Below are positions 24,663 to 32,912 of a DNA stretch of 52,263 bases, piece by piece (position 1 is the stretch's first letter; each line of letters starts with the position of its first letter). Source of the DNA: JANXDG01 sp964521665 (GTDB lineage: Bacteria > Elusimicrobiota > Endomicrobiia > DTEH01). The stretch lies in the NCBI GenBank assembly GCA_964521665.1, contig CAZFSG010000005.1, forward strand, positions 1 to 52,263. Direction: 5' to 3'. The position numbers were made by a program, and so were the translations under genes. A model generated the notes under the pieces. The model ran no database searches, was not told the DNA's origin, and saw only the letters and a list, made by a program, of their open reading frames with translations.

Positions 24663-25712
24663 ATGAAACGTCTTATTTCCTATACTGATTTTGTTAATAT
24701 ACTTTATGAATTGGTACGAGAAGAACAAAAATTAATTTACTTTCCTTGTAGAGATGGACATTTATCTAATTCTCTTATAAATAAAAATTTAGAAAATTTT
24801 ACTCTTTTAAATATAAGGACTATAGAACCTATCAAATTACTATTCTTTCCTGCAAAAGATAATTTGTCTATCAACTCTGAATTACAACAACAAATTTTAG
24901 TTGGGATAAAATGGTGTGATGTTCAAGCAATAAAAGTGTTGGATAAAATGTTTTTGAGTGATTATGTTGATGAAATGTATAAAACTTATAGAGAGAAAAC
25001 TTTGATAATTACTGCTGATTGTATCCAACCTCAGCAAATATGTTTCTGTGGTATAGTTGGTGGTAAACCTTATGTTGAACAAAAAGATGGTATAAGTGAT
25101 TTAAATATATCGTTTGTTGATGAAAATAATTTAATTTTAGAATCTTATACTTCAGCTGGTGAAGAATTTTTAGAAAAGTATTTCCAAAATTTTGAACAAC
25201 CTACAAAAACAGAAGAAGTTCAAAGAAATAGTAATCGTGAAGTAGCAAATAGAAAAATTTATATTTTCAACAACGAATTTTTGAAAGAAGAAAATGAGAA
25301 ATATTATAAAACATTAAAACATTCTTATGAACTTGATAAAATTTGGAAGATAGAATCTGAGAAATGTGTTCAATGTGGTGGATGTAATTTTATATGTCCA
25401 AGTTGTTATTGTTTTTTGATACGAGAAGCTTCTAAGTCATATAATGAGCAATACAGGGACAGAGTTTGGGATGTGTGTCATTTCACAGGATACGGTCGTG
25501 TAGCAGGTGGTGCAAATCCAAGAAAGTATAAATATCAAAGATTCAGAAATAGATACCAATGTAAGTTTGTATATAGGTATGAAAATTTTAGTTTTTATGC
25601 TTGTACAGGTTGTGGAAGATGTATTGAAGTATGTCCTGCAAAAATTGATATAAGAAAAGTAATAAGGAATTTAGTTTTAGCAAAAGGTGAAGAAGTGCTT
25701 GTAAAAAAATAA
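24663..25712 (+). CDS. Sulfhydrogenase beta/anaerobic sulfite reductase A-like iron-sulfur subunit
   Basis: A 349-residue protein of the HydB/AsrA family. The N-terminal 220 residues form the conserved domain (FPAKDNLSINSELQQQILVG, VGIKWCDVQAIKVLDKMF). Two ferredoxin-type clusters follow: C235-x2-C238-x2-C241-x3-C245 and C314-x2-C317-x2-C320-x3-C324 (ACTGCGRCIEVCPAKIDI). In soluble sulfhydrogenases this subunit passes electrons between the FAD/NAD(P) subunit and the NiFe subunits. Here it is the first gene of a membrane-bound hydrogenase operon and is followed after 1 nt by the FAD subunit, so it probably bridges NAD(P)H to the membrane complex. AsrA of sulfite reductase is unlikely because no asrC is present. 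Confidence 0.82.
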   Translation: MKRLISYTDFVNILYELVREEQKLIYFPCRDGHLSNSLINKNLENFTLLNIRTIEPIKLLFFPAKDNLSINSELQQQILVGIKWCDVQAIKVLDKMFLSDYVDEMYKTYREKTLIITADCIQPQQICFCGIVGGKPYVEQKDGISDLNISFVDENNLILESYTSAGEEFLEKYFQNFEQPTKTEEVQRNSNREVANRKIYIFNNEFLKEENEKYYKTLKHSYELDKIWKIESEKCVQCGGCNFICPSCYCFLIREASKSYNEQYRDRVWDVCHFTGYGRVAGGANPRKYKYQRFRNRYQCKFVYRYENFSFYACTGCGRCIEVCPAKIDIRKVIRNLVLAKGEEVLVKK

Positions 25713-25713
25713 T

Positions 25714-26535
25714 ATGAGTATATATTCTCCAAAAAATTTTAAAATAAAAAAAATTATTGAAGAAACACCTAATATAAAAACATTTACTTTAGAACCACTT
25801 AATGGTGAAAAGTTTGTATTTCAAACAGGTCAATTTATAGAACTTACTGTATATGGTGTTGGTGAGGCACCGTTTACTCCATCCTCCTCACCATATAAAA
25901 CTGAAACAATTGATGTTACAATAATGCGTGTTGGAAGAATGACGGAAGTGTTACATTCTATGAAAGAAGGCGATATAGTTGGTATTCGGGGTCCTTATGG
26001 TAAAGGTTATCCTGTGGATAAATTTGTAGGGAAAGAGGTTTTGATAATAGGTGGTGGTGTTGGACTTGCGCCACTGCGTTCACTGTTGTTAACTTTGATT
26101 GAAAGAATAAATGATTTTAAAAAAATTATTTTATGTTATGGAGCAAGAACACCACAGGATATAGTATACAAATATTTATTTCCTGAATGGAAAAAAATCA
26201 ATGGGTTAGAAATTTTGCGTTCTGTAGATAAATGTCAACCTGGAGAGTGGGATGAGACTGTAGGTGTGGTTACCTGTTTATTAGATAAAATTCAGGTTGA
26301 TGTAAAAAATTGTGTTGCGGTAGTTTGTGGTCCACCGATTATGATGAAGTTTACAACTTTAAAACTTGTTGATATGAAATTTAAGCCGCAACAGATTTAT
26401 CTTTCAATGGAACGAAACATGAGTTGTGGGTTAGGAAAATGTGGTCATTGTCAGATAGGAAGTTATTTTATTTGTAAAGACGGGCCAGTATTTAGTTGGG
26501 AACAACTAAAAGATATACCTGAACCATTTGAATGA
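25714..26535 (+). CDS. Sulfhydrogenase gamma/AsrB-like FAD- and NAD(P)-binding subunit with 2Fe-2S site
   Basis: A 273-residue ferredoxin-NADP reductase-fold protein. Residues about 1-100 bind FAD (FQTGQFIELTVYGVGEAPFT, GDIVGIRGPYGKGYPV), residues 100-215 bind NAD(P) (VLIIGGGVGLAPLRSLL, CYGARTPQDIVYK, VVCGPPIMM), and C238-x4-C243-x2-C246-x7-C254 (MSCGLGKCGHCQIG) forms a [2Fe-2S] site. It matches HydG of sulfhydrogenase and AsrB. In this operon it would admit electrons from NAD(P)H or deliver them to NAD(P)+. Sequence does not decide between NAD and NADP. The next gene overlaps it by 4 nt (ATGA). Confidence 0.86.
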   Translation: MSIYSPKNFKIKKIIEETPNIKTFTLEPLNGEKFVFQTGQFIELTVYGVGEAPFTPSSSPYKTETIDVTIMRVGRMTEVLHSMKEGDIVGIRGPYGKGYPVDKFVGKEVLIIGGGVGLAPLRSLLLTLIERINDFKKIILCYGARTPQDIVYKYLFPEWKKINGLEILRSVDKCQPGEWDETVGVVTCLLDKIQVDVKNCVAVVCGPPIMMKFTTLKLVDMKFKPQQIYLSMERNMSCGLGKCGHCQIGSYFICKDGPVFSWEQLKDIPEPFE

Positions 26536-27071
26536 GAAAAAAAATGACAAAACGTATTTTTATAGATATAGAAAAATGTTATAGTTGTAAAGAATGTAAA
26601 GCAAAATGTTCATATTATTACAAACATTCAAGAACATTTAGAGATTCAGAAAAAGAAGAATCACAAAATAAAGGGTTTGAAAAATTTTTTTCAAAAGTGT
26701 TGCAATATTATATCTGTCGCAAGTGTGAAGATGCGTTTTGTATAACTGCGTGTTCTAATGAAGCGTTGTTTAAAGATCAAAATGGTATACTTCATAGAAG
26801 CTTGTTTAGGTGTACTTCTTGCAAAAGTTGTTTAGTTGCGTGTCCTTTTGGAACAATATACAAAGATGTTTTAGAATACAAAAGTTCACAATGTGATTTT
26901 TGTTTACCACGTGCTGATGATAAAAATCCGCCATTATGTGTTATAACTTGTCCTGAAGGTGCAATACAATATATTGAAATTGAACATGATGAAAAACAGG
27001 ATATTTATGAGATAAACAAAAATCTTGTTGCAAGAGTTAAAAAGTGGATTTTAGAACCTATAGGGAAATAA
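26532..27071 (+). CDS. Polyferredoxin electron-transfer subunit (HycB/HydN/CooF-like)
   Basis: A 179-residue ferredoxin with four Cys motifs in the order expected for HycB/CooF proteins: CYSCKECKAKC near residue 15, a CRKCEDAFCITAC group near 65, CTSCKSCLVACPFG near 95 and CDFCL...CVITCPEGAI towards the C-terminus, enough for up to four [4Fe-4S] clusters. It has no membrane segment. In formate- and CO-linked hydrogenases such proteins carry electrons from the dehydrogenase to the hydrogenase small subunit; here the upstream FAD module is the probable donor. It overlaps the gamma-like gene by 4 nt and precedes the membrane anchor by 4 nt. ATG 26544 is an alternative start. Confidence 0.88.
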   Translation: MRKKMTKRIFIDIEKCYSCKECKAKCSYYYKHSRTFRDSEKEESQNKGFEKFFSKVLQYYICRKCEDAFCITACSNEALFKDQNGILHRSLFRCTSCKSCLVACPFGTIYKDVLEYKSSQCDFCLPRADDKNPPLCVITCPEGAIQYIEIEHDEKQDIYEINKNLVARVKKWILEPIGK

Positions 27072-27075
27072 AACA

Positions 27076-27966
27076 ATGAGTATAATCTATTATTTAATTT
27101 TCCCGGGATTTGTTTTTGTTAGTATTTTCTCAATGATAGTTGCTTGGGTTGATAGAAAACTCACTGCAAGGATACAATGGCGTAAAGGTCCACCTTTGTT
27201 ACAAAATTTTTATGATTTGTTCAAACTTTTTTCTAAAGAGGTTGTTATACCTGATACTGCAAATAAAACATTGTTTGTTTTACCACTTGTTATTGGATTA
27301 GTTTCATCTGTCCTTGTTGCAACAATAGTGTGGTTAGTAATAATCTTACCACAACACAGTTTTGTAGGTGATATTATAGTTGTTTTATATTTATTTATGA
27401 TACCTTCAATAATGTTTATGATAAGTTCTGCTGCTTCTGGAAATCCTATAGCTGTAGTTGGTGTTTCAAGAGAAATAAAACTTATGTTGTCTTATGAATT
27501 ACCACTTATTTGTGCAGTTTTAGTTTCAATTATAAAATCAGGCAGTATAAAATTTGCTGAATTGATGAAAATTTCAGCGTTTTCAAGTGTTTCAGAAATA
27601 ATTGCTTTAATTGTTGCTATAATATGTTTCCAAGCAAAATTAGGTCTTGTTCCATTTGATGTAGCTGAAGCAGAAACAGAACTTGCAAGTGGCATCTTTA
27701 TAGAATACTCAGGTCCACTTTTAGGTATAATAAGATTAACAAGACAAATTTTGTTTTCTACAGTACCGCTTTTTATTATAACTGTATTTTTATTTAAAGG
27801 TGGGTGGTTTCTTTTAATAATAAAATATGTTTTACTTATTATAATTTTTACACTTATAAGAAATGTAAATCCAAGATTAAGAATTGACCAGATAATAAAA
27901 TTTTTCTGGTTCTTAGTTTTTCCATTAAGTTTGTTTTCAATTATTTTAGCATTGGTAGGATTATAA
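27076..27966 (+). CDS. Group 4 [NiFe] hydrogenase membrane anchor subunit (NuoH/HyfC/MbhM-like)
   Basis: A 296-residue polytopic protein with about eight hydrophobic helices. The first helix ends in WVDRKLTARIQWRKGPPLLQ, the conserved first loop of NuoH-type subunits in group 4 hydrogenases, and the third loop is VPFDVAEAETELASGIFIEYSG, the most conserved NuoH stretch facing the small subunit. This subunit links the peripheral redox arm to the ion-pumping arm. It is the first of the core genes and is followed by the small subunit after 4 nt. The WVDRK and QWRKGPP wording fits hydrogenase rather than complex I. Confidence 0.93.
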   Translation: MSIIYYLIFPGFVFVSIFSMIVAWVDRKLTARIQWRKGPPLLQNFYDLFKLFSKEVVIPDTANKTLFVLPLVIGLVSSVLVATIVWLVIILPQHSFVGDIIVVLYLFMIPSIMFMISSAASGNPIAVVGVSREIKLMLSYELPLICAVLVSIIKSGSIKFAELMKISAFSSVSEIIALIVAIICFQAKLGLVPFDVAEAETELASGIFIEYSGPLLGIIRLTRQILFSTVPLFIITVFLFKGGWFLLIIKYVLLIIIFTLIRNVNPRLRIDQIIKFFWFLVFPLSLFSIILALVGL

Positions 27967-27970
27967 TTTT

Positions 27971-28390
27971 ATGAACATATTAAAAAAATCAACTCTTAAA
28001 TCATTGTGGGTGTTCCATTTGGCATTGTCACCATGTAATAATTGTGATATAGAAATACTTGATGCGTTAACACCAAGATATGATTTAGAAAGGTTTGGTA
28101 TACAACTTGTGGGTTCAATAAGACATGCTGATGTTTTACTTGTAACAGGTGTACCAAATTATAAAAATTATCAAAAACTTATTGATTTATACAACCAAGC
28201 TCCTAAACCATGTTTTGTTGTAGCAGTTGGTACATGTGCATGTGGTAGAGGAATTTTTAAAGATTCGTATAATAGTCCAGGACCTGTTGATAAATTTGTC
28301 CCTGTAGCAGCATATATACCAGGTTGTCCTCCAAAACCTGAGGCAATTATAGCAGGTGTTGTAAAATTAGTTAAAGCATTAAGTAAATAA
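27971..28390 (+). CDS. Group 4 [NiFe] hydrogenase small subunit (NuoB/EchC/MbhJ-like)
   Basis: A 139-residue small subunit, the short form typical of energy-converting hydrogenases. Ligands for the proximal [4Fe-4S] cluster are in place: C22 and C25 (SPCNNCDIEIL), C89 (AVGTCACG) and C119 (IPGCPPKPEAI). RHADVLLVTGVPN and YNSPGPVDKFVPV are also family motifs. It accepts or donates electrons at the NiFe site of the large subunit encoded two genes downstream. The following 87 bases before the NuoC-like gene form the only real break in this part of the operon and may hold a degenerate repeat hairpin. Confidence 0.94.
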   Translation: MNILKKSTLKSLWVFHLALSPCNNCDIEILDALTPRYDLERFGIQLVGSIRHADVLLVTGVPNYKNYQKLIDLYNQAPKPCFVVAVGTCACGRGIFKDSYNSPGPVDKFVPVAAYIPGCPPKPEAIIAGVVKLVKALSK

Positions 28391-28407
28391 TTTTTTAGAA
28401 TAAAATT

Positions 28408-28446
28408 GTTAGTAACAGCGGGTTTCTGGTTCGCCAAAAATGTAAA
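28408..28446 (+). repeat. Possible degenerate relic of a GTAG-hairpin module
   Basis: TTAGTAACAGCGGGTTTCTG followed by GTTCGCCAAAAAT resembles the module GTAGTAGCAAACCTTGGTTTGCTAAAAAT of copies C and D with several changes. It lies in the 87-base gap between the small subunit and NuoC-like genes. The match is partial and could be chance. Confidence 0.35.
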
Positions 28447-28477
28447 ATAAAAATTGTAAAGACACAGTTAAATTGTT

Positions 28478-28912
28478 ATGATTATGAATGAAGATATTAT
28501 ACCACAAGTAAAAGAAAAATTTGGAAACAAAATTATAAATTTTTTTGAAAAAAATAAAAGAAGATATTATATTGAAATTGATAAAAAAAATATTATTGAT
28601 TGTGCAAAAATTTTGTTTGACGATTTAGGTTTCAGATTTCAAACAGCATCTGGTATTGATTGTGAACAGAATTTTGAAATTTTGTATCATTTTAGTTATG
28701 ACAAAACTGGACAAATTGTTACATTGAGAGTAAAATTAGAAAAAGAAAAACCAGAGATTGAAAGTTTAACAAAAGTTTTTAAAGCAGCAGAATGGATTGA
28801 AAGAGAAATGTGGGAACTTTTAGGAATAAATTTTGTAGGTCATCCAAATTTAAAACATTTGCTTTTATCTGAAGATTGGCCTGAAGGAAATTATCCTTTA
28901 AGGGAAAAATAA
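28478..28912 (+). CDS. Hydrogenase NuoC-like subunit (EchD/MbhK-like)
   Basis: A 144-residue protein homologous to the 30-kDa subunit of complex I. Residues 50-75 (LFDDLGFRFQTASGIDC) and the C-terminal half (VTLRVKLEKEKPEIESLTKV, AAEWIEREMWELLGINFVGH, LLLSEDWPEGNYPLREK) give the family signature; the E-x-E-x-W-E-L-x-G-I block is the hallmark. It stabilises the large subunit and has no cofactor. It is immediately upstream of the large subunit gene (2 nt). Two in-frame ATGs (28478 and 28484) are possible; the first is used here. Confidence 0.92.
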   Translation: MIMNEDIIPQVKEKFGNKIINFFEKNKRRYYIEIDKKNIIDCAKILFDDLGFRFQTASGIDCEQNFEILYHFSYDKTGQIVTLRVKLEKEKPEIESLTKVFKAAEWIEREMWELLGINFVGHPNLKHLLLSEDWPEGNYPLREK

Positions 28913-28914
28913 AA

Positions 28915-30114
28915 ATGGAAAATAACAAAAGAAAAATAATTCCAATAGGTCCATATCATCCTTTGCAAGAAGAAGCAGAGTTTTTTAAACTATATATAGA
29001 CGGAGAAACTGTTGTTGATATTGATATAGAGATAGGGTATAATCATCGTGGGATAGAACAACTTTCTACTACGAAACATTTTGACCAAGTAACGTTTTTA
29101 GTTGAACGTATTTGCGGTATTTGTTCTACATCACACCCGTTTGCTTATGTTAATGCAGTAGAAGATTTACTTGGGATAGATATACCAGTGCGTGCAAAAT
29201 ATATAAGAAGTATAATTGGTGAGCTTGAAAGGTTACATTCTCATTTACTTTGGCTTGGTCTTGCAGGACATTTTATAGGATATAACACTGTATGGATGTG
29301 GTCATGGAAGTATAGAGAGTCAGTATGTGATATTTTAGAATTGATATCTGGTAATCGTCAACATTATGCAATGTTTAAAATTGGTGGTGTAAGAAAAGAT
29401 ATACCAAAAGATTTAATACCACAAGTTGAAAAAATGTGTGATGAGTTGGCACCAGCTTTGGATATGTTTAAAGGTGCAATAATGGATGATCCAGTGATAC
29501 ACGCACGACTTAAAGGTGTTGGTGTTTTAACTAAAGAAGATGCAATAAGTTTTTGTGTTGTAGGTCCTACTGCAAGAGCAAGTGGTATAAATATAGATGT
29601 AAGAAGGGATGATCCACAAAATTCTGCTTATGGTATGGTGGAGTTTAATGTACCTGTATTATACAATGGTGATGTTTTTGACAAAGCTGTGATTCGTGTA
29701 TTAGAAATGTATGAATCAATAAAAATTATAAAACAATGTTTAAATGCACTTAAAAAAGAACCTGAAGGGAATATTGAAACAAAAGTTGATTTTATACCTC
29801 CAGGCGAAGGTATTGGACATTATGAAGCACCACGAGGCGAAGTTTACCACTATATTCGTTCTGACGGTTCAAACAGACCTATAAGACATAAAATCCGTGC
29901 TCCAAGTTATATGAATATTGCATCAAACAAAGTTGCAGCTGTTGGTCAGTCTATTGCAGATGCTGCGATAACTTTAGCTGCAGTTGACCCTTGTTATTGT
30001 TGTACAGAACGTTCTGTAGCAGTTGATATTGCTACTAAAAAAGTTGTATATACTTGGAACGATTTGATAAAATTATCTCAACAAAAAACACAAAAAATAA
30101 AACAAACCATATAA
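28915..30114 (+). CDS. Group 4 [NiFe] hydrogenase large subunit (catalytic)
   Basis: The 399-residue catalytic subunit carries all four NiFe ligands: R65-I-C67-G-I-C70 near the N-terminus (with His74) and D358-P-C360-Y-C-C363 near the C-terminus. A 33-residue tail follows CTER366, resembling the C-terminal extension removed by a maturation protease after Arg in HycE-type subunits. GPYHPLQEEAEFFKLYIDGE at the start, YNHRGIEQL, ERLHSHLLWLG and VGPTARASGI are typical of group 4. NuoD of complex I lacks these Cys, so this is a hydrogenase that should make or oxidise H2. No maturation genes (hyp, protease) are in the window. Confidence 0.96.
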   Translation: MENNKRKIIPIGPYHPLQEEAEFFKLYIDGETVVDIDIEIGYNHRGIEQLSTTKHFDQVTFLVERICGICSTSHPFAYVNAVEDLLGIDIPVRAKYIRSIIGELERLHSHLLWLGLAGHFIGYNTVWMWSWKYRESVCDILELISGNRQHYAMFKIGGVRKDIPKDLIPQVEKMCDELAPALDMFKGAIMDDPVIHARLKGVGVLTKEDAISFCVVGPTARASGINIDVRRDDPQNSAYGMVEFNVPVLYNGDVFDKAVIRVLEMYESIKIIKQCLNALKKEPEGNIETKVDFIPPGEGIGHYEAPRGEVYHYIRSDGSNRPIRHKIRAPSYMNIASNKVAAVGQSIADAAITLAAVDPCYCCTERSVAVDIATKKVVYTWNDLIKLSQQKTQKIKQTI

Positions 30115-30117
30115 ATT

Positions 30118-31926
30118 ATGCAAAATTTTTATAATTTGCTTAAAATATCTTTTCTTTCAGGGTTAGTATTATTTTTAACAAGTTTTTTGAAGGTAGATTT
30201 TGCTGAAATTTTATCTTTTGTTTTTTCTTTTATAATTTTTATTTTTGGTGTTAAATTATTCTTTACACCAGATGTTATAACTGAATATTTTTATATTGAT
30301 AGTTTAGCAAAATTTATTGTTTTAGGTATCACATTCTTTGGTTTAATAATTTGTTTATATTCAATAAACTCGTTAAGTTATTATATAAAAGATAAAACTT
30401 CGAAAATAAAGTTTTATTCCTACATTCTTTTTACATTATGTAGTTCAATAGCTGCAGTTTGTTCAAACAATTTCATTTTGTTTATAACTTTTTGGGGAAT
30501 AACAGGCTTGTTTTTGTATTTAATGTTGAATTTAACTCCACAGAGTGCACCTTCTGCAAAAAAGAGTTTTATAATAATTGGTGCAACAGATTCATTTCTA
30601 ATTTTAGGTTTAGCAATAATTTGGCTGCTTACAAATAAATTAGAAATTTTAGATGTTAAATTATCTCTTGATTCAAATCTTGCTGTTATTTCTTTTTTAT
30701 GTCTGTTATTAGCGTCGTTTGCAAAAGCAGGTGCTATACCATTACATACCTGGATACCAGATATGGCAGAGGAAGCAGCAGTGCAAACTACAGCATTTTT
30801 ACCTGCATCTTTGGATAAACTCTTAGGAATATATTTTTTAGCAAGGATTTGTTGTAACATTTTTGTTCTTGATGTAAGATTTTCGTTATTACTTATGATT
30901 TTAGGTGCGTTAACAATAATTATTGCAGTGTTTATGGCAATGATACAACATAATTATAAAAAACTTCTTTCATACCATGCTGTATCACAAGTTGGATATA
31001 TGGTTTTAGGTATAAGTTGTGGAAATCCTTTAGGTGTGGCAGGCGGTATTTTCCATATGATAAATCATGCAATATATAAATCGTGTTTATTTTTAAGTTG
31101 TTCTTCTGTTGAACAAAAAGCAAATACAGACGAAATTTCAGGACTTGGAGGGTATGCAAAAGTTATGCCTATAACATTTTTTAGTTTTATAATTTCAGCG
31201 TTAGCAATTTCTGGTGTTCCACCATTAAACGGGTTTTTCTCAAAATGGATGATTTATCAAGCAGTGATACAAAAAATACAAAATGTTAGTAGTAGTCAAC
31301 GAATAATAGCAATTTTATGTCTTATTTCAGCGATGTTTGGTTCTGCATTGACTTTAGCAAGTTTTATAAAATTAACAACAGGTGTTTTTTTAGGCAAACA
31401 AAAGGAAGTAGGAAAAGAAGTATATTTTAATTTATGGATTACAACATTAGTTTTGTCTTTGTTATGTTTACTTTTTGGTATCTTTGCATGGCAATTACCA
31501 TTGAAGTATTTTATTATACCTTCTCTAAAAGTTTTGACATCTACAGAGATAAACTTTATAGGTCTTTGGCAACCACAACTTGCTACATTTTTGATAGGGT
31601 TGGGAATAATATTAGGATTGATAATTTATTTTATTTCAAGTGTTGAAGTTAGAACAGCACCTGTTTATCTCTTGGGTGAATTAAAGCCAGATCAGACAGA
31701 TTTTGTTAAAGAAGAATTTTACAATTCAATAAAAGAAATTTCTGGTTTTAGGCTTTTATATTATCTTGCTGAACAAAAATTTTTTGATATTTATTTTTGG
31801 TTTAGAAACTTGTTTTTAGGTATCGGCAATATTTTATCGTTTTTACACAATGGTAATTTACACTTTTATTTGTCTTGGTTGATAATAGGGTTAGCAATTT
31901 TGATATTATTAGGAATAAAGATATGA
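30118..31926 (+). CDS. First antiporter-like membrane subunit (NuoL/HyfB/MrpA N-terminus-like)
   Basis: A 602-residue protein with about 15 membrane helices, belonging to the proton-conducting NuoL/M/N-MrpA/D family. Conserved parts include AKAGAIPLHTWIPDMAEEAA, LPASLDKLLGIYFLARI, KKLLSYHAVSQVGYMVLGI, GGIFHMINHAIYKSCLFLS and ISGVPPLNGFFSKWMI. The TM5 Glu that is nearly universal in this family (W-E-L/G-x-x) is absent: the stretch reads FITFWGITGLFLYL with Gly127. The C-terminal 150 residues form extra helices and an amphipathic stretch. In the operon it sits between the catalytic subunit and the MrpA-C-like gene. Its stop overlaps the next start as ATGA. Confidence 0.9.
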   Translation: MQNFYNLLKISFLSGLVLFLTSFLKVDFAEILSFVFSFIIFIFGVKLFFTPDVITEYFYIDSLAKFIVLGITFFGLIICLYSINSLSYYIKDKTSKIKFYSYILFTLCSSIAAVCSNNFILFITFWGITGLFLYLMLNLTPQSAPSAKKSFIIIGATDSFLILGLAIIWLLTNKLEILDVKLSLDSNLAVISFLCLLLASFAKAGAIPLHTWIPDMAEEAAVQTTAFLPASLDKLLGIYFLARICCNIFVLDVRFSLLLMILGALTIIIAVFMAMIQHNYKKLLSYHAVSQVGYMVLGISCGNPLGVAGGIFHMINHAIYKSCLFLSCSSVEQKANTDEISGLGGYAKVMPITFFSFIISALAISGVPPLNGFFSKWMIYQAVIQKIQNVSSSQRIIAILCLISAMFGSALTLASFIKLTTGVFLGKQKEVGKEVYFNLWITTLVLSLLCLLFGIFAWQLPLKYFIIPSLKVLTSTEINFIGLWQPQLATFLIGLGIILGLIIYFISSVEVRTAPVYLLGELKPDQTDFVKEEFYNSIKEISGFRLLYYLAEQKFFDIYFWFRNLFLGIGNILSFLHNGNLHFYLSWLIIGLAILILLGIKI

Positions 31927-32465
31927 CAATTGAAAATATAATCTCGTTTTTAATATTTTTAATGATATTTGGTGCAGTTGTTGCAGTTGAACTAAAAGAT
32001 TTATTATCTTCAGTTGTAAGTATTGGTGCAGTAGGTGTAATTTTAGCGCTTACATTTTTGTTACTACAAGCACCTGATTTAGCAATTGTTCAACTTGTAG
32101 TAGAAATTTTAGCATTAATTATACTTATTAGAGCTACTGTTACAAGAGACAGTGTATATTACAGAAGAAGAGAAATTTTTGTAAAAACTGTTACATTTGT
32201 TGGTGTAATAATATTTTTAATTTCTTTGTATTCAATAGTAAGACTTTTACCACCATTTGGTGAGCCAAAACTAAAAGTCGCAAGTTATTATATCACTGAA
32301 GGACAAGGTATAAAAAATGCTATTTCAGAAACAGGTGCTGCAAATATTGTTGCATCAGTAATTTTAGACTATCGTGCATATGATACATTGGGTGAAGCGA
32401 CAGTGTTATTTACTGCAGTATTAGGTGTTTTAGCAGTAATGAGAAAGATAGGTAGGAAAAAATGA
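31923..32465 (+). CDS. MrpA C-terminal-like subunit (fusion of MbhD- and MbhE-type domains)
   Basis: With the overlapping start ATG 31923 the protein has 180 residues. The first half (VELKDLLSSVVSIGAVGVIL, LLLQAPDLAIVQLVVEILAL) is the DUF4040/MbhD domain; the second half (YYITEGQGIKNAISETGAAN, IVASVILDYRAYDTLGEATV) matches MbhE and the end of MrpA. In Pyrococcus Mbh these are two proteins, whereas in Mrp antiporters they are the C-terminal part of MrpA; here they are fused to each other but separate from the antiporter domain. This module helps form the sodium path in the Mbh/Mrp membrane arm. An upstream in-frame start at 31875 would lie in the previous gene. Confidence 0.9.
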   Translation: MTIENIISFLIFLMIFGAVVAVELKDLLSSVVSIGAVGVILALTFLLLQAPDLAIVQLVVEILALIILIRATVTRDSVYYRRREIFVKTVTFVGVIIFLISLYSIVRLLPPFGEPKLKVASYYITEGQGIKNAISETGAANIVASVILDYRAYDTLGEATVLFTAVLGVLAVMRKIGRKK

Positions 32466-32908
32466 AAGATAAAAATAAAATTTCAGGAATGACTTTAATT
32501 GTTAAAACTGTAACTCGGCTTACAGTAGGACTTATTATGCTTTATGGTTTATATATTACATTTCATGGACATTTGACACCAGGTGGTGGTTTTGCAGGCG
32601 GTGTTATTTTAGCATTGTCTTTTATACATTTAATATTAGCTTTTGGTAAAGATTTTGTTATAAAAAAATTTTCTGAGAAAATCGCTGCTGTTTTTGAAAG
32701 TATTGGTGCAATTTTGTTTTTATTAATAGCAGTAGCAGGTTTTTTAGCAGGATATTTCTTTATGAATATTTATGGTAAAGGAAAGCCATTCAATCTGTTT
32801 TCAGCAGGAATCATACTTCCTTGTAATTTATCAATAATGTTGAAAGTAGGATTTGGTTTGTTTTGCGCATTTTTAACACTTATATTATTCATTAGTTCAA
32901 AGGAATAA
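32462..32908 (+). CDS. Mrp antiporter subunit MrpB/MnhB-like
   Basis: A 148-residue protein with four membrane helices. The loop FHGHLTPGGGFAGGVILALS is the MnhB signature, preceded by KTVTRLTVGLIMLYGLYI. In Mrp and Mbh complexes MrpB packs next to the MrpA C-terminal domains and takes part in the sodium/proton exchange path. It overlaps the upstream gene by 4 nt (ATGA) and lies 4 nt before the MrpC-like gene, so all are co-translated. Confidence 0.94.
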   Translation: MKDKNKISGMTLIVKTVTRLTVGLIMLYGLYITFHGHLTPGGGFAGGVILALSFIHLILAFGKDFVIKKFSEKIAAVFESIGAILFLLIAVAGFLAGYFFMNIYGKGKPFNLFSAGIILPCNLSIMLKVGFGLFCAFLTLILFISSKE

Positions 32909-32912
32909 AAAA

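Noticed and set aside
24663..26535. Anaerobic sulfite reductase AsrAB.
   Set aside because: There is no AsrC sirohaem subunit, and the genes head a hydrogenase operon; the related sulfhydrogenase beta/gamma reading fits better.
28915..30114. Possible NADH dehydrogenase (complex I) NuoD.
   Set aside because: Both CxxC pairs for nickel-iron binding are present (C67/C70 and C360/C363), which NuoD lacks, and the neighbouring subunits are of hydrogenase type.
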